A DNA stretch of 64,000 bases from Caulifigura coniformis (GCF_007745175.1 NZ_CP036271.1:620001-684000); one strand, 5' to 3'; counted from the first letter of the stretch, positions 1 through 10,888 are shown. Translations and numbers: made by a program. Notes: generated by a model from the letters alone, not told the origin.

Positions 1-48
1 CTTGGACGACCGCGGGACTCAGGGATGAGGTCTCGCGGCCGATCGGGT

Positions 49-75
49 GTCGCCTTCGGAACCCTGGAAGGCGAC
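49..75. other. Intergenic hairpin
   Basis: Bases 49-57 (GTCGCCTTC) pair perfectly with 67-75 (GAAGGCGAC) across a 9-nt loop. No T-run follows on either strand. It lies in the 225-bp gene-free lead-in, where I see no other feature. It could be a terminator for a gene left of the window or an RNA structure. Confidence 0.4.
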
Positions 76-225
76 AGGTACAGGGACTCCATTGACCCGT
101 GATTCGACTCTACCCACGCCCTGTGGCGAAGTCAATTTGGCGTTTTTGATGAATGACCACCGCATTCTGCGTCAGGCATTTTGCCCCTCCGGACGCCCGT
201 TCTCTGCCCGATTCGCGTGACGGCG

Positions 226-813
226 CTACGACTGCTCCTCGAGTTTTGCCAGAAGTTCGAGGCATTCCTCGGCCAGATGCTCCAGACGCGGATCGCCGTG
301 CCGCGCCGCTTCCACTCCGTCGCGGTAGCTCTTCAGGAGCGACTCTTTCGGCGCATTGAATCGCGACCAGAAATCGGGGTCATCAATGTGATCGAACGCC
401 ATCGTCTCCAGGTTGTGACGCTTGTCCGCCAGCCACACCGCCCGGCTCCCGATTGACGACTTCGAAATCCGCTCCAGCTTTTCCGCCTTCCGTTTCGCCC
501 ACGGGCGTTTCACTCCCTGCTCATCGTGCTTCTTCTCGGTCAGCACGTCGACGATCTCGAGGACATCCGGCGGAAACTGATCCGCCAGCCGCTCGAGCGT
601 CCAGTCGGTGTCCTCGACGACATCATGCAGCACGGCCGCCGCCAGCAGATGTTCATCCGCGAAGCCCGACCGTTGCAGGATCAGCGCGACGGCCGCCGGA
701 TGCACCAGGTAGGGAATTTCGGTCGCCTTGCGATGCTGTCCCGCATGAGCGATCGCGGCCACGCGCCAGGCGCGTTCCATGAGAGAGCTGGTGAGGGTCG
801 TCCGTCTGGTCAT
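226..813 (-). CDS. HD-domain phosphohydrolase, (p)ppGpp hydrolase-like
   Basis: A 195-aa single-domain metal-dependent phosphohydrolase of the HD superfamily. Residues 63-69 read HDVVEDT, the metal-binding signature of SpoT/RelA-type and Mesh1-like hydrolases. His38 in YLVHPA and a later DKRHNLETM segment fit the remaining HD metal and substrate positions. There is no synthetase, TGS or ACT domain, so it resembles a small alarmone hydrolase rather than a full Rel protein. I chose the ATG at 811-813; upstream in-frame residues look untranslated, and a second ATG lies at 778-780. The gene stands alone, divergent from zwf. The substrate could be another nucleotide; only the HD hydrolase family is secure. 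Confidence 0.75.
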   Translation of the reverse strand: MTRRTTLTSSLMERAWRVAAIAHAGQHRKATEIPYLVHPAAVALILQRSGFADEHLLAAAVLHDVVEDTDWTLERLADQFPPDVLEIVDVLTEKKHDEQGVKRPWAKRKAEKLERISKSSIGSRAVWLADKRHNLETMAFDHIDDPDFWSRFNAPKESLLKSYRDGVEAARHGDPRLEHLAEECLELLAKLEEQS

Positions 814-1019
814 CGGGAATGGGTGGTCCGGTCTTCGTGAAGGGGGCTCCACTTTATCGAGCCGGTGCGATTCCGCCCGCTGTTTCGAGGGCGTTTTGTG
901 AATCCTGCTTCAGATCGGCGATGCAGAACGGCCGGCTGGTTGCCGCGCTCCGCCGTGCGCGGTCCAATGCCCCCGGATCACGGCCGCTCGCCTGCTGATC
1001 GTCTCCACGGAACGGACTT

Positions 1020-2567
1020 ATGAACGACCTCACTCTGATGATCTTCGGCGCCTCCGGAGATCTCACCGCCCGCAAGCTGATTCCCGCTCTCTACCAGCTG
1101 CACTGCAACGGCTTCCTTCCCCAGAAAGCGGCGATCGTCGGCGTCGCCCGGCGGGAGAAAACGGACGACTCGTTCCGCGCGGAGATGCAGGCTGCCGTCC
1201 GCGAGTTCCGCAAGAACGACTACACCGACGAGCTCTGGCAGGCGTTTGCGCGCCGTCTGCGATATGCCCAGGTCGACATCGAATCCGATTCCGCCGCCCC
1301 CGCGCTCCGCGACCGCATTCAGTCCATCGAATCGGAAGAAGGCCTCAGCGGAAATCGCATCGTCTACCTCGCCACCGCGCCCGAACTCTTCCTGCCCAGC
1401 GTCGAAGCGCTCGACAAGGCCGGCCTCGTCCACCCCATGGAGCAGGCGGAAAAGCTCCGCGTCGTCATCGAGAAGCCGTTCGGCCACGATCTCGAATCGG
1501 CCCAGCAACTGAGCCAGTCGCTGGGGAGAATCCTCCGCGAAAAGCAGATCTACCGCATCGACCACTACCTGGGAAAAGAAACCGTCCAGAACCTGCTGCT
1601 GTTCCGGTTCGGTAACTCGATCTTCGAACCGATGTTCAATCGGAACCACGTCGACCATGTGCAGATCACCGTGGCCGAATCGCAGGGGATCGAGGGGGGC
1701 CGCGGCGGCTACTACGACAAATCCGGCGCCCTGCGTGACGTGCTCCAGAACCACGTCCTCCAGTTGCTCAGCCTCGTCGCGATGGAGCCCCCGGCGTCGT
1801 TCTCCGGCGAATACATCCGCAACGAAAAGCTGAAGGTGCTGCAGTCGCTCGTTCCCGGCCGGTCCGGGCCCGTCAGCGGATGGGCCGTCGCGGGCCAGTA
1901 CGCGGCCGCCGCCATCAAGGGGCAGCGCGTGAAGGCGTACCTCGATGAAGACCGTATTCCGACCGACTCCCGTCGTGAAACCTTCGTCGCCCTGGAAGCC
2001 CGGATCGACAACTGGCGCTGGGCCGGAGTTCCGTTCTATCTGCGGACCGGAAAACGCCTGCCGCAACGCGTGACCGAAATCGCCATCCAGTTCAAGCTCC
2101 CTCCGCTCAACCTGTTCTCCACGGTCGAATGCGAAGGGACGATGTGCGACCTCGTCGAGGCCCGGCCCAATACGCTCGTCTTCCACATCCAGCCGCGCGA
2201 ATCGATCACTCTCTCGTTCTCGGCCAAGCGGCCCGGCATGCAGTACCAGGTGCAGCCCGTCGACATGGAGTTCGACTACCAGCAGTCGTTCGATGTCGCG
2301 ATGCCCGAGGCCTACGAGCGGTTGCTGCTCGACGTCATCCGCGGAGACTCCACGCTCTTCACCCGCAGCGATGAGCTCGAAGCGGCCTGGAAGTTCTGTG
2401 ATCCGATTCTCGAAGCCTGGGAGAATCCCGATCACCATCCGGAGCTGTACGCCGGCGGAACCTGGGGCCCCAAGGCCGCGCAGGAACTCCTCTCCCGCTC
2501 CGGACGGCATTGGTACGTGAGCGAACCCAAATCCAACGGCCACGCCAAGGCCGAAACACCGGTGTGA
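1020..2567 (+). CDS. zwf: Glucose-6-phosphate 1-dehydrogenase
   Basis: Oxidises glucose 6-phosphate to 6-phosphogluconolactone with NADP+, the first step of the oxidative pentose phosphate pathway. The 515-aa product has the normal family length. GASGDLTARK at residues 10-19 is the Rossmann dinucleotide-binding loop, and RIDHYLGKE at 179-187 is the substrate-binding active-site signature. The C-terminal half carries the expected KRPG and FDYQ segments. The ATG at 1020 is followed at once by the nucleotide-binding strand, which supports this start. No pgl, gnd or opcA gene is adjacent. Confidence 0.97.
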   Translation: MNDLTLMIFGASGDLTARKLIPALYQLHCNGFLPQKAAIVGVARREKTDDSFRAEMQAAVREFRKNDYTDELWQAFARRLRYAQVDIESDSAAPALRDRIQSIESEEGLSGNRIVYLATAPELFLPSVEALDKAGLVHPMEQAEKLRVVIEKPFGHDLESAQQLSQSLGRILREKQIYRIDHYLGKETVQNLLLFRFGNSIFEPMFNRNHVDHVQITVAESQGIEGGRGGYYDKSGALRDVLQNHVLQLLSLVAMEPPASFSGEYIRNEKLKVLQSLVPGRSGPVSGWAVAGQYAAAAIKGQRVKAYLDEDRIPTDSRRETFVALEARIDNWRWAGVPFYLRTGKRLPQRVTEIAIQFKLPPLNLFSTVECEGTMCDLVEARPNTLVFHIQPRESITLSFSAKRPGMQYQVQPVDMEFDYQQSFDVAMPEAYERLLLDVIRGDSTLFTRSDELEAAWKFCDPILEAWENPDHHPELYAGGTWGPKAAQELLSRSGRHWYVSEPKSNGHAKAETPV

Positions 2568-2598
2568 GCCGCCCGGCGACGCGGACGATTCTCCGGCC

Positions 2599-4026
2599 TC
2601 AGCTGGCAATCAGCCCGTCGACGACGTTGCCGGCCACATCCGTCAGCCGGAACTCACGCCCCTGGTACTTGAACGTCAAGCGTTCGTGGTCGAGCCCCAG
2701 CAGGTGGAGCAGCGTGGCGTTGAGGTCGTGGATGTGGACGCCGTTTTCCACGGGACTGAATCCGAAGTCGTCCGTCCTGCCCCAGGTGATTCCCGGCTTC
2801 ACACCGCCGCCGGCCAGCCACATGGTGTAGGCATCCTTGTGATGGTCGCGGCCGGCGGCCGTCGCCTTGCCGTTGCCGTCCATTCCCTGTCCGAGCGGCG
2901 ATCGTCCGAATTCCGCGCCCCACACGATGAGCGTTTCATCGAGCAGGCCGCGGCGCTTGAGGTCCGTCACGAGCGCGGCCATCGGGCGGTCGACGTCGAG
3001 GCATTTCGCCGGCAGGCGCGTCGCCAGGCTGCCGTGATGGTCCCAGTCGGAGTCGTAGAGCTCGATGACCCGGACGCCGCGTTCGACGAGCCGTCGTGCC
3101 AGCAGGCAGTTATTGGCAAACGAAGCCTGCCCCGGTTTCGCGCCATAGAGCGACAGCGTTTCGGCGGTTTCGCCGGACAGGTCCATCAGGTCCGGAACGG
3201 ACGACTGCATCCGGAACGCCATTTCATACTGGCTGATGCGCGTCGCGATCTCCGGATCGCCGATCGTCGCCAGGCGCGTTTCGTTCAGCCCCTTGACGGC
3301 ATCGAGAATCCGGCGTCGGTCGGCGTCATCCTGTCCGGGCGGATTGCTCAGGAACAGTACGGCGTCTCCGCTCGATCGGAACTGCACTCCCTGGTACACG
3401 CTCGGCAGGAACCCGCTGGACCACAACGACGTTCCAGCCCCGCCGATCGGCCCCGACTGCAGGACGACGTACGCCGGGAGATTGTCGTTCTCCGAGCCGA
3501 GTCCGTAGTTCACCCACGAACCCAGCCCCGGCCGGCCGCCGCGCCCGAACCCCGTGTGCAGGAACATCTGGGCCGGGGCGTGGTTGATCTCTTCGGTGTG
3601 GATCGATTTGACGATTGCGATGTCGTCGGCGATGCCGGCCAGGTGCGGCAGTAGTTCCGACATCTCCTGCCCGCTCGCGCCATGGCGGCGGAAGCGGTAC
3701 TTCGAGCCGGAAAGCGTCATCTTTCCGCCGATGAACGCGAACCGTCGGCCTTCAAGAAGCGACTCGGGACAGACCTCTCCGTCGCGGGCCACGAGTTCGG
3801 GTTTGGAGTCGAACAGATCGAGCTGCGACGGCGCGCCGATCATGTGCATGAAAATGATGTTCTTCGCCCGCGGACGCAGATCGGGCCCGCGCGGCGCGGA
3901 CGTTTCCGCAGCAGCTGCGTCGCGACGCAGCAGGGACGCGAGGGCCGTCATGCCCAGCGACACACCGCCGCGCCGCAGGAAACACCGCCGCGCCAGGGCA
4001 TCGGTCATTGCTGTCAGCCGAGTCAT
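2599..4026 (-). CDS. DUF1501 family secreted protein
   Basis: A 475-aa DUF1501 protein, an alkaline-phosphatase/sulfatase-like fold greatly expanded in planctomycetes. The N-terminus has a twin-arginine-like signal (RRCFLRRGG, then a hydrophobic stretch ending in AAAAET), so it is probably exported folded. Family landmarks include [24 protein letters not shown] and the C-terminal [17 protein letters not shown]. The ATG at 4024-4026 lies 4 nt after the stop of the upstream cytochrome, with AAGGG about 12 nt before it, so the two genes are very likely co-transcribed and coupled. This pairing with a PSCyt1/DUF1549/DUF1553 partner is the standard planctomycete arrangement. The substrate is unknown; a role in polymer degradation is inference. 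Confidence 0.93.
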   Translation of the reverse strand: MTRLTAMTDALARRCFLRRGGVSLGMTALASLLRRDAAAAETSAPRGPDLRPRAKNIIFMHMIGAPSQLDLFDSKPELVARDGEVCPESLLEGRRFAFIGGKMTLSGSKYRFRRHGASGQEMSELLPHLAGIADDIAIVKSIHTEEINHAPAQMFLHTGFGRGGRPGLGSWVNYGLGSENDNLPAYVVLQSGPIGGAGTSLWSSGFLPSVYQGVQFRSSGDAVLFLSNPPGQDDADRRRILDAVKGLNETRLATIGDPEIATRISQYEMAFRMQSSVPDLMDLSGETAETLSLYGAKPGQASFANNCLLARRLVERGVRVIELYDSDWDHHGSLATRLPAKCLDVDRPMAALVTDLKRRGLLDETLIVWGAEFGRSPLGQGMDGNGKATAAGRDHHKDAYTMWLAGGGVKPGITWGRTDDFGFSPVENGVHIHDLNATLLHLLGLDHERLTFKYQGREFRLTDVAGNVVDGLIAS

Positions 4027-4030
4027 GATC

Positions 4031-7000
4031 TCAACCCTTGGTGATCGTCTCATCGAGATTGAGGAGCGCCGCACAGACGGCATACCAGCCGGCGAACTCG
4101 ACCCGGTCGATCGACTTCGGCAACGGGAAGTCGCCGATCAGTCGGTCGATTTCAGCCGCCTGGGCTTTCGCGTCGGATGTCTGGGATTCGTACAGCGACC
4201 GGAGGACCGCCAGTTCGGTGGAGGTCGGCGTCCGCGAGGTCGCGCGGCGGAATGCAAACGTCAACCGGCCGTCCAGCGTCGCCTCGTTCTCCTGCAGCAC
4301 GTCGCGGGCGAACGCCTTGGCCGCTTCGACGTAGACCGGATCGTTGAGGAGCGTGAGCGCCTGGGTGGGTGTGTTCGACCGGGGGCGGTTCACGCGGCAC
4401 GACATCCGGTTGTTGGCATCGAAGTTGACGAAGCTCGGATAGGGCGAGCCCCGCTTGCAGACGACATACAGCCCCCGCCGGAACCGGTCTTCTCCGGGGC
4501 TCACTTCATAGTCGTATCTCTGGCCGCCGACTTTCACCCACAGGCCGTCCGGCTGATACGGCTTGATCGGCGGGCCACCCTGTTTCAGGCTGAGCAGCCC
4601 GGCCACGGCGAGCGCGTTGTCGCGAATCGTTTCCGCATCGAGCCGGAATCTCGCCCCGCGGGCGAGGAGGCGGTTGCGGTCATCCTGTTCATGGAGTTCA
4701 GGGCGGATTGCGGACGACTGCCGATACGTCGCGGACAGGACGATCGTTTTCAGCAGGTGCTTGATTGAGCCGCCGTTGTCGTGAAACTCCACGGCCAGCC
4801 AGTCGAGCAGTTCCGGGTGGGTGGGCGCTTCGCCTTTCAGGCCGAAATCCTCGGGAGTTGTCACGAGTCCCTGGCCGAACAGTTCGCCCCACCAGCGATT
4901 GACCGTCACGCGTGCCGCCAGGGGATTGCGCGGACTCGCCAGCCACCGCGCCAGGTCGAGCCGTGAGCGGGGCGCTTCGTCCGTGCTCCCGGTCGCGCTC
5001 ACGAGCGGCCGCGGAATGGCCGGCTCGACTTTCTCACCGGGAGACAGGTAGTTGCCCCGCTGGAACATTGCTGTCGTCCGCGGCGCCGTCAGTTCTTTCA
5101 TCACCTGCGTCGTCGGAACCGCGAGCTTCTGCAGGTCCGCCGTCAGCTTCGTCTTCTGCCGCTGGAGCTGCTTGGCCGCGGCATCGTTGGTCGCCCGATA
5201 GTCGGCCAGCGCCACGCGCTGCTTCTCGGTCCGCTGGTCCACGGCGACGGCCAGTGCCTCGGCAACGGCCCCCGGGATCGGTTCTTCCGACGCGCTTCCC
5301 GTCACGACGCTCAGCTTCAGCCGGCCAATCGTCCGCCCGCCGCCGAAGTTCTGCTCCAGTCGGATCGTGAGCAGCGTCCCCCCCTCATGTCCCAGCGGCT
5401 TCGCCGTGTTGAACGTGGCCCAGTGCGGCTTGCGGAACTGCGGATTGATGGCCCAGCCTTTCCCCTCGACCTTGCCGATCGCCTGCTCGGGGGAAAACGA
5501 CTTCTGCGAAAAGTCGGCCGATGCCGAACTGAACCCAACCGGTTTCGATCCCGCGCCCGAAGCCGGCCCGGCCTCGCAATGGAAACGCGTCAGCACGAAG
5601 TTCGGTCGCTTCTCGTCTCCCCGGCCAGGTCCGGCGCCCGGCAGCGATGGATCGGTGAGTGCATCGAGCCGAATCGCGCGAATGTCCTTCACGTTCGTCC
5701 GGGCCTGGACGATGTACGTGTCCTGGTCGGGCGTCTCTCCACTCAGCAGCACAGAACCGTCTGGCAGGATTTCAGAGGTCGACCCTTCTGTCGATTGGAA
5801 GGAAACAATCTCCAGTGCGTGAATGGCCGGGGCTTCCGTCAGACGCTTCTTCTGCCCGGCCTCCCACCCTGCGTCCGGCGTTTCGAGTTCCTTTCGCCGC
5901 ACCGCCAGCTGGTCGTCGAGCGCCGCGATCTGCTGTTCGAATTCGCGCCGGGCCGCCGTCGTCTTTTCATCTTCGAGCGAGAGTGAAGTCCCCTTGAACT
6001 GGATCGAGCCGGGAACCTTCGGATTCGTCCGCTCCGCCTCGATCTCCGTGTTGTTGAAGAAGGCGAACAGCCCGTAGTAATCCCGCATGCTGAACGGATC
6101 GTACTTGTGGTCGTGACACTGGCAGCATTCCATGGTGCTCCCCAGCCACACCATTCCGACCGTGTTCACGCGATCGAAGACCTGGTTCACCCGCGTTTCC
6201 TCGGGTTCGGTTCCCGCTTCCACGTTCGTCGGCGCACAGCGGTTGAACCCGGTCGCAATGAGCTGCGACTGCGTCGGCGAAGGGAGCAGGTCTCCGGCCA
6301 GCTGCTCGACGGTGAACTGTTCGAACGGCATGTCCGCATTCAGTGCGTCGACCACCCAGTCGCGGTAAGCCCACAGCTCGCGGAAGTCGTCCCGCTGGAA
6401 TCCATGCGAGTCGGCATAGCGGGCATAGTCGAGCCACGGCCGGGCCCACTTCACGCCGAACTGCGGTGACTCGAGCAGGCGATCGACAAGCCTTTCCCAC
6501 GCATCGGCCGACTGGTCCTTCACGAAAGCCTCGACTTCGGCGGGCGTCGGCGGCAGTCCCACGAGGTCGAGCGACACCCGGCGGATCAGTGTTTCGCGAT
6601 TGGCTTCGGGGGATGGCGTCAGCCCCTCGCGTTCGAGTCGCGCCAGCACGAATGCGTCGATCGGTGAGCGGCCCCAGTTGCTCTTCAGAGCGGATGGAAC
6701 CGGAGGTCGCTCGGGGGGGGTATAGGCCCAGTGCTTGTCCGTCGAGGCCAGCGAGGGCCATGCGGCTCCGCTTTCGAGCCAGCGGCGGAGCGTGTCGATC
6801 TCTGATTTCGAGAGAGGCTCGCCGAGAGGGGGCATCCGCTCGTCATCATTCCGCGCGAGCGCCACCCGGCGCAACAGTTCACTCGCATCAGGACGGCCTG
6901 GCGTGAGAACGGATTCGATCTTGAGAGCCGCGTCGCGACTGTCGAGGCGCAGGTCGGCCTCCTGCTTCTTCGGGCCGTGACACTCCAGGCAGGCCCTTTT

Positions 7001-7096
7001 GAGGATCGCGAAGGCGTCGTCAGGAAGCCGGGAATCGTCCGCCTGCAGGCGGCCTGCCAGCGCCACGAGGAGTAAGCAGGGGACGAGGGTTCGCAT
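4031..7096 (-). CDS. PSCyt1-DUF1549-DUF1553 heme protein
   Basis: A 1021-aa secreted protein of the planctomycete cytochrome family. A signal peptide (about residues 1-19) precedes a PSCyt1 domain whose heme-binding CxxCH is CLECH at 36-40, followed by [11 protein letters not shown]. The DUF1549 domain spans about 150-350 ([39 protein letters not shown]), a variable beta-rich middle follows, and DUF1553 runs about 690-960 ([28 protein letters not shown]). The [11 protein letters not shown] stretch holds a second CxxCH-like motif. It is the first gene of a two-gene unit with the DUF1501 gene 4 nt downstream. Electron transfer coupled to polysaccharide or organosulfate breakdown is a common proposal but unproven. 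Confidence 0.95.
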   Translation of the reverse strand: MRTLVPCLLLVALAGRLQADDSRLPDDAFAILKRACLECHGPKKQEADLRLDSRDAALKIESVLTPGRPDASELLRRVALARNDDERMPPLGEPLSKSEIDTLRRWLESGAAWPSLASTDKHWAYTPPERPPVPSALKSNWGRSPIDAFVLARLEREGLTPSPEANRETLIRRVSLDLVGLPPTPAEVEAFVKDQSADAWERLVDRLLESPQFGVKWARPWLDYARYADSHGFQRDDFRELWAYRDWVVDALNADMPFEQFTVEQLAGDLLPSPTQSQLIATGFNRCAPTNVEAGTEPEETRVNQVFDRVNTVGMVWLGSTMECCQCHDHKYDPFSMRDYYGLFAFFNNTEIEAERTNPKVPGSIQFKGTSLSLEDEKTTAARREFEQQIAALDDQLAVRRKELETPDAGWEAGQKKRLTEAPAIHALEIVSFQSTEGSTSEILPDGSVLLSGETPDQDTYIVQARTNVKDIRAIRLDALTDPSLPGAGPGRGDEKRPNFVLTRFHCEAGPASGAGSKPVGFSSASADFSQKSFSPEQAIGKVEGKGWAINPQFRKPHWATFNTAKPLGHEGGTLLTIRLEQNFGGGRTIGRLKLSVVTGSASEEPIPGAVAEALAVAVDQRTEKQRVALADYRATNDAAAKQLQRQKTKLTADLQKLAVPTTQVMKELTAPRTTAMFQRGNYLSPGEKVEPAIPRPLVSATGSTDEAPRSRLDLARWLASPRNPLAARVTVNRWWGELFGQGLVTTPEDFGLKGEAPTHPELLDWLAVEFHDNGGSIKHLLKTIVLSATYRQSSAIRPELHEQDDRNRLLARGARFRLDAETIRDNALAVAGLLSLKQGGPPIKPYQPDGLWVKVGGQRYDYEVSPGEDRFRRGLYVVCKRGSPYPSFVNFDANNRMSCRVNRPRSNTPTQALTLLNDPVYVEAAKAFARDVLQENEATLDGRLTFAFRRATSRTPTSTELAVLRSLYESQTSDAKAQAAEIDRLIGDFPLPKSIDRVEFAGWYAVCAALLNLDETITKG

Positions 7097-7312
7097 AAGG
7101 AGACGATTGGCCAGGGGCGAGGCGGGGGAGCCGCAGGGGGACGCAATGAGGGCCGAACGCTCCAGATCAGCCAGCGAGAAGAGCCGTCTGTTCGTTTCGT
7201 ACGCTCATTCTGAAAGGAGCGCTTGCTCATCCGCAAGTCGATCCGTACTGGTGGTTTCCAATTTGAGTCGTTGGAATCAAGTCGTTGTCCCCCGGCAGGA
7301 ATGAGCGTGACG

Positions 7313-8374
7313 ATGAGCACCTTCCCAATCTGGATGCTGTTGACGGCGCGTGTGCCTCCGCTGGCGATCGCGATTGCCGCGGTCCTGGCAGGGGCGTCCC
7401 TGTCGCGTGCGGACGACGCTTCGCAGGCCAGGATCGTCGAGGTCCGCCGCATCTGGGACGCTGCGCCGCACAACGCATTTACGGACCTCGTCTGGCGTGA
7501 CGGTCACTGGTTCTGCGTGTTCCGCGAAGGGGCGAAACATGTCTCTCCCGACGGCGCGCTGCGGGTGCTCAGCTCGACGGACGGGGCAACGTGGTCGTCG
7601 TCCGCCCTGATCCGGTCGACCGACTCAGATCTGCGGGACGCCAAAATCAGCATTGCACCAGGCAATCGGCTGATGCTGTGCGGCGCCGGCGCCCTGCATG
7701 AGCCGGTCAACGGGATGCGGCACCAGTCGTATGTCTGGTACTCGGAAGACGGACGCGACTGGGGCGAACCGATTCCGATCGGAGATCCCGGTTTCTGGCT
7801 GTGGCGCATCGTATGGCATGACGACATCGCCTATGCCGTCGGCTATTCGACCGCACTCGATCGGTCCACACGGACCACCCGCCTGTATCGCAGCACAGAT
7901 GGCCGGACGTTCGAGGTGATCGTCCCGGAACTGAACGGGGCGGGACGTTCTCCGGGAGAATCTTCGCTGCTCTTCGACAGCGACGGCTCGTCGCTCTGCA
8001 TCGTCCGTCACGATGATCCGAAGGAGCCCGCGGCGCTTCTCGGCTCCTCCAGGTCGCCTTACCGGGAGTGGACGTGGAAAAGCCTGCAGACGCGGCTGGG
8101 CGGGCCACAGGTGATCCGACTGCCCGATGGACGACTTGTCGTCGGCGGCCGTGATTCCATCGGTCCGCCCGAATGCAACCTGTGGTGGCTTGATCCGGAG
8201 ACGGCGAAGCTCACGACGCTGGCGACTCTCCCCTCGGGCGGCGACACGAGCTACCCCGGGCTGGTGTTCCGGGACGGATTGCTTTGGGTCAGCTATTACT
8301 CTTCGCACGAGGAGAAGACGAGCATCTACCTGGCGAAAGTGAAGTTACCGGACGCGAGCGACGCGACTCGTTAG
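7313..8374 (+). CDS. Secreted sialidase-like beta-propeller protein
   Basis: A 353-aa exported protein with the layout of the exo-alpha-sialidase/BNR-repeat superfamily. A signal peptide (hydrophobic PPLAIAIAAVLAGASL, then SRADD) is followed by repeated blade-like segments: VLSSTDGATWS, VWYSEDGRDWGEP and LYRSTDGRTFEV, which resemble Asp-box repeats (SxDxGxTW). The true start is uncertain: ATG at 7301 directly abuts GGCAGGA, so ATG at 7313 gives better spacing. It ends inside the convergent permease gene (4-bp overlap). It may be a glycosidase or a non-catalytic propeller; the catalytic Arg triad and Tyr were not resolved by eye. Confidence 0.7.
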   Translation: MSTFPIWMLLTARVPPLAIAIAAVLAGASLSRADDASQARIVEVRRIWDAAPHNAFTDLVWRDGHWFCVFREGAKHVSPDGALRVLSSTDGATWSSSALIRSTDSDLRDAKISIAPGNRLMLCGAGALHEPVNGMRHQSYVWYSEDGRDWGEPIPIGDPGFWLWRIVWHDDIAYAVGYSTALDRSTRTTRLYRSTDGRTFEVIVPELNGAGRSPGESSLLFDSDGSSLCIVRHDDPKEPAALLGSSRSPYREWTWKSLQTRLGGPQVIRLPDGRLVVGGRDSIGPPECNLWWLDPETAKLTTLATLPSGGDTSYPGLVFRDGLLWVSYYSSHEEKTSIYLAKVKLPDASDATR

Positions 8375-9810
8375 ACCACCCCTTCCGTGCCGGATCGGCC
8401 GCGCCTCGTTCGGGAAGCCCACAGGTAGTAGGGGATGCCCGCCCCGATCAGCAGGAACCCGAAACACATCTGCTGGATCTTCTCGAGACTCGTGAGAAAG
8501 CTCGCCAGCACCGCCACGGCCCCCACGAGATACAGGAACGGCGTGAACGGATAGCCGAACGTCTTGTAGGGACGCGGCAGATCGGGACGTCGCCACCTCA
8601 AAACGAACACGGCCGCGATCGTCAGCCCGTAGAAGATTTCACCGCCGAAGATCACGAAGTCCGACAGGTGGTCGAAGGCGTCCCGCACGCCGATCTTCGA
8701 TTTCGACGTGTACGCGAACACGATCGCCAGCAGGCACAGGGCCCACGTCGTCTGCATGCGGATCGCATTGGCTGGAGTCTTGTAGACCGGATGCAGCCGG
8801 CTCACCGCCTCCGGAAGCAGCCCGTCACGGGCCACGGCAAAATAGATCCGCGGAACCGTCAGCATGTTGGAGTTCGCCGCTCCCAGCGCGGAGATCGTGA
8901 CGCCGATCGCACAGATCACCGCGCCGATCGGGCCGAACAGCACTTCGCTCACTTTGGCCGCGATGGGGCCGGCCGTCGCCACTTCGTGAAACGGGAGCAC
9001 GAGGTGGTAGCTGAGAATCGTCGCCATGTAGATCGCGACGATGATCGCCATGCCGACCGTCAGCGCGGCCGGCATGTTCCGCTGCGGGTTCTTCACTTCG
9101 CCTGCAATGAATCCCAGGTTCGACCAGCCGTCGTAGGGCCATTTCACCGCGAGCATCGCAATCGCAATCGCCTTCCAGAAGTCGAAGTCGACCTTCTCCG
9201 GCGCCAGCGGCGCGAGGTTCTCCGGGTTGGCCTTCCCGGTGAGCCACGGCGCGACGATCAGGACGATCAGGAACCCGACCTTGATGATCGTCGTCAGGTT
9301 CTGAAAGTTCGCACCCCAGCGCGTGCCGCGGATGTTGATCATCGCCAGTCCGACGAGGATGGCGCCGGCAAAGATGCCGTCCATCACATGCCCCGGCTGC
9401 TGCGATTCGGGAAGCAGCGCTTCCAGGTAGATGACGCAGGCGCAGGCCAGGGTGCCCAGGGCCGACGTCCGCATGACCCAGAATTCGGTCCAGCCCCACA
9501 GGAACGCCGGCAGCCGCCCGTACGCCGCGCGGAGGTAGACGTAAGGCCCTCCCGCCTGCGGCATCATGGCCGACAGTTCGCCGCTCGCCAGCGAGCCGCA
9601 CCAGCTGAGAATGCCCACGATCAGCCACACACCCAGGATCGGTCCGAAGGAACCGACCGTCTTGGCGATCGTCGGTTCCTTCATGAAGATGCCCGAGCCG
9701 ATGATCGACCCGACGACAATCGCGATCGCGTCGCGCAGGTTGAGCGTCCGTGGCAGAACGTTTCCGGATTCCGATTCCGAACCGACAGGCTCCAGCGGAC
9801 GCACGTCCAT
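8371..9810 (-). CDS. APC superfamily amino acid permease
   Basis: A 479-aa inner-membrane transporter of the amino acid-polyamine-organocation superfamily, similar to LAT-type exchangers. The first helix carries the substrate-binding glycine motif VVGSIIGSGIFMKEP, and MMPQAGGPYVYLRAAYG marks the third-helix region. About 12 hydrophobic helices run to residue 470. The ATG at 9808-9810 is preceded by GGAG with 5-nt spacing; the in-frame GTG 6 nt upstream would overlap that site. It converges on the sialidase-like gene. Amino acid uptake or exchange is inferred from the family; the substrate cannot be read. Confidence 0.92.
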   Translation of the reverse strand: MDVRPLEPVGSESESGNVLPRTLNLRDAIAIVVGSIIGSGIFMKEPTIAKTVGSFGPILGVWLIVGILSWCGSLASGELSAMMPQAGGPYVYLRAAYGRLPAFLWGWTEFWVMRTSALGTLACACVIYLEALLPESQQPGHVMDGIFAGAILVGLAMINIRGTRWGANFQNLTTIIKVGFLIVLIVAPWLTGKANPENLAPLAPEKVDFDFWKAIAIAMLAVKWPYDGWSNLGFIAGEVKNPQRNMPAALTVGMAIIVAIYMATILSYHLVLPFHEVATAGPIAAKVSEVLFGPIGAVICAIGVTISALGAANSNMLTVPRIYFAVARDGLLPEAVSRLHPVYKTPANAIRMQTTWALCLLAIVFAYTSKSKIGVRDAFDHLSDFVIFGGEIFYGLTIAAVFVLRWRRPDLPRPYKTFGYPFTPFLYLVGAVAVLASFLTSLEKIQQMCFGFLLIGAGIPYYLWASRTRRGRSGTEGVV

Positions 9811-9965
9811 CAACACTCCACGGCAGGCGAACAGGCTTGAGCGAGGCCGCGACAGCGTACAGCGCGCGTCCGGAATTGTCCGCCGAAGCCCGCACGAAAT
9901 GGCGCGATCTCAAAGACCCTCCGCGCCAACGCACAACATCCCGCCGCCGAGAGCCGGCCCGGCCG

Positions 9966-10352
9966 TTACGTCTTGTGGAATTCGTCCCAGCGGCCCCAGG
10001 CGTACGTCCACTCCATCCACATCCGCATCATCGCCCACAGCCCCCGCATCCGCGTCAGATGCTCGGGGGGGAGCGGCGCGTTCTCGCGCACTGACGACTG
10101 GGCGGCCGACCGCAGCCCCCATTTCGTGGCCAGCGTGTGCATCAGGCCATCGGCCGTGAGGTCCTCCGCAGCCTCCTCGACCAGGTAGCCGGCCGCCTGG
10201 GCCAGCACGAACTGCTCGAACAGCTTCGACCGCAGAGGCTCCATCTCGAGAGGTCGCTGGCTCCGCTCCGATTCCAGGATCAGCGCCTCCACCTCGGCGC
10301 GAATCTGGTCGGCCAGGGAAAGGTCATCAAGGTCGAACTCGGACGTAGACAT
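9966..10352 (-). CDS. Conserved hypothetical protein
   Basis: A 128-aa protein with no signal peptide or membrane segment. The N-terminal part is acidic and helical (SEFDLDDLSLADQIRAEVEALI), and the C-terminal part is rich in Trp and Met (MRGLWAMMRMWMEWTYAWGRWDEF). I do not recognise the family. The ATG at 10350-10352 was chosen because upstream codons give a low-complexity Gly/Ala/Pro stretch unlike a protein. It is the last of several minus-strand genes (trxA, coiled-coil protein, Nudix, this gene), but a gap of about 110 bp makes co-transcription uncertain. Confidence 0.6.
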   Translation of the reverse strand: MSTSEFDLDDLSLADQIRAEVEALILESERSQRPLEMEPLRSKLFEQFVLAQAAGYLVEEAAEDLTADGLMHTLATKWGLRSAAQSSVRENAPLPPEHLTRMRGLWAMMRMWMEWTYAWGRWDEFHKT

Positions 10353-10465
10353 GACTTCAAATCGCAACGACGAACTGGGCACAGAAACATCCCGGAGCAG
10401 ACCACATGGTCTTCCCCCGTGCAAGCACCAGCGGTCGTTGCCCCCGCCCGTCCACCGGTCATCGG

Positions 10466-10888
10466 CTACGGGCGCGACTGCAGCAGCGCCACGACAGGCG
10501 CGTTCGCCTCCGGGAACTTCAGCTCCCCCAGTTCCCGCCGCAACCGCCATTCAAAACGCCCAAGCGCCGCCGGACGCCCGGCGACCGCCGGTCGGCAGAG
10601 CACGAACGTCAGTTCCACCCGGCCATGCGGATAGTCGTGCGTACATTCATAAACCCGCTCGACCGGCAGAACGTCCAGCCCCGTTTCCTCCAGGCACTCG
10701 CGGACCGCTCCGTCGTTCGGCCGCTCGTCGTGATTCAGCTTGCCGCCTGGGAACTCGTGGTAGCCAGGGAGCGGCCCGTCCGGGCCTCGAACGCCGACCA
10801 GGTACGCGCCGTCCGCTTCGACGATCGCCACCGCGACACGCGTCACTCGGGAGAGATCAGGCAGGGACATGGAAGGAGCTTGGTGCAT
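10466..10888 (-). CDS. Nudix hydrolase, MutT-like
   Basis: A 140-aa Nudix-fold pyrophosphohydrolase. The Nudix box reads GGKLNHDERPNDGAVREC followed by LEETGLDV and fits Gx5Ex7REUxEExGU, so the metal-binding glutamates are present. The short single-domain architecture (strand, box, then VELTFVLCRP) resembles MutT-type 8-oxo-dGTP or (d)NTP diphosphatases, but the substrate cannot be read. The ATG at 10886-10888 follows the upstream gene's TGA with no gap, which suggests translational coupling; an internal ATG at 10868-10870 is an alternative. Confidence 0.85.
   Translation of the reverse strand: MHQAPSMSLPDLSRVTRVAVAIVEADGAYLVGVRGPDGPLPGYHEFPGGKLNHDERPNDGAVRECLEETGLDVLPVERVYECTHDYPHGRVELTFVLCRPAVAGRPAALGRFEWRLRRELGELKFPEANAPVVALLQSRP

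Noticed and set aside
978-2609. 543-codon open frame antisense to zwf
   Set aside because: High GC makes long antisense frames common; the zwf product is unambiguous on the other strand and this frame has no domain or ribosome-binding site.
8284-9840. 518-codon frame antisense to the permease
   Set aside because: Composition is Arg/His/Asp-rich without hydrophobic segments; shadow of the APC permease.
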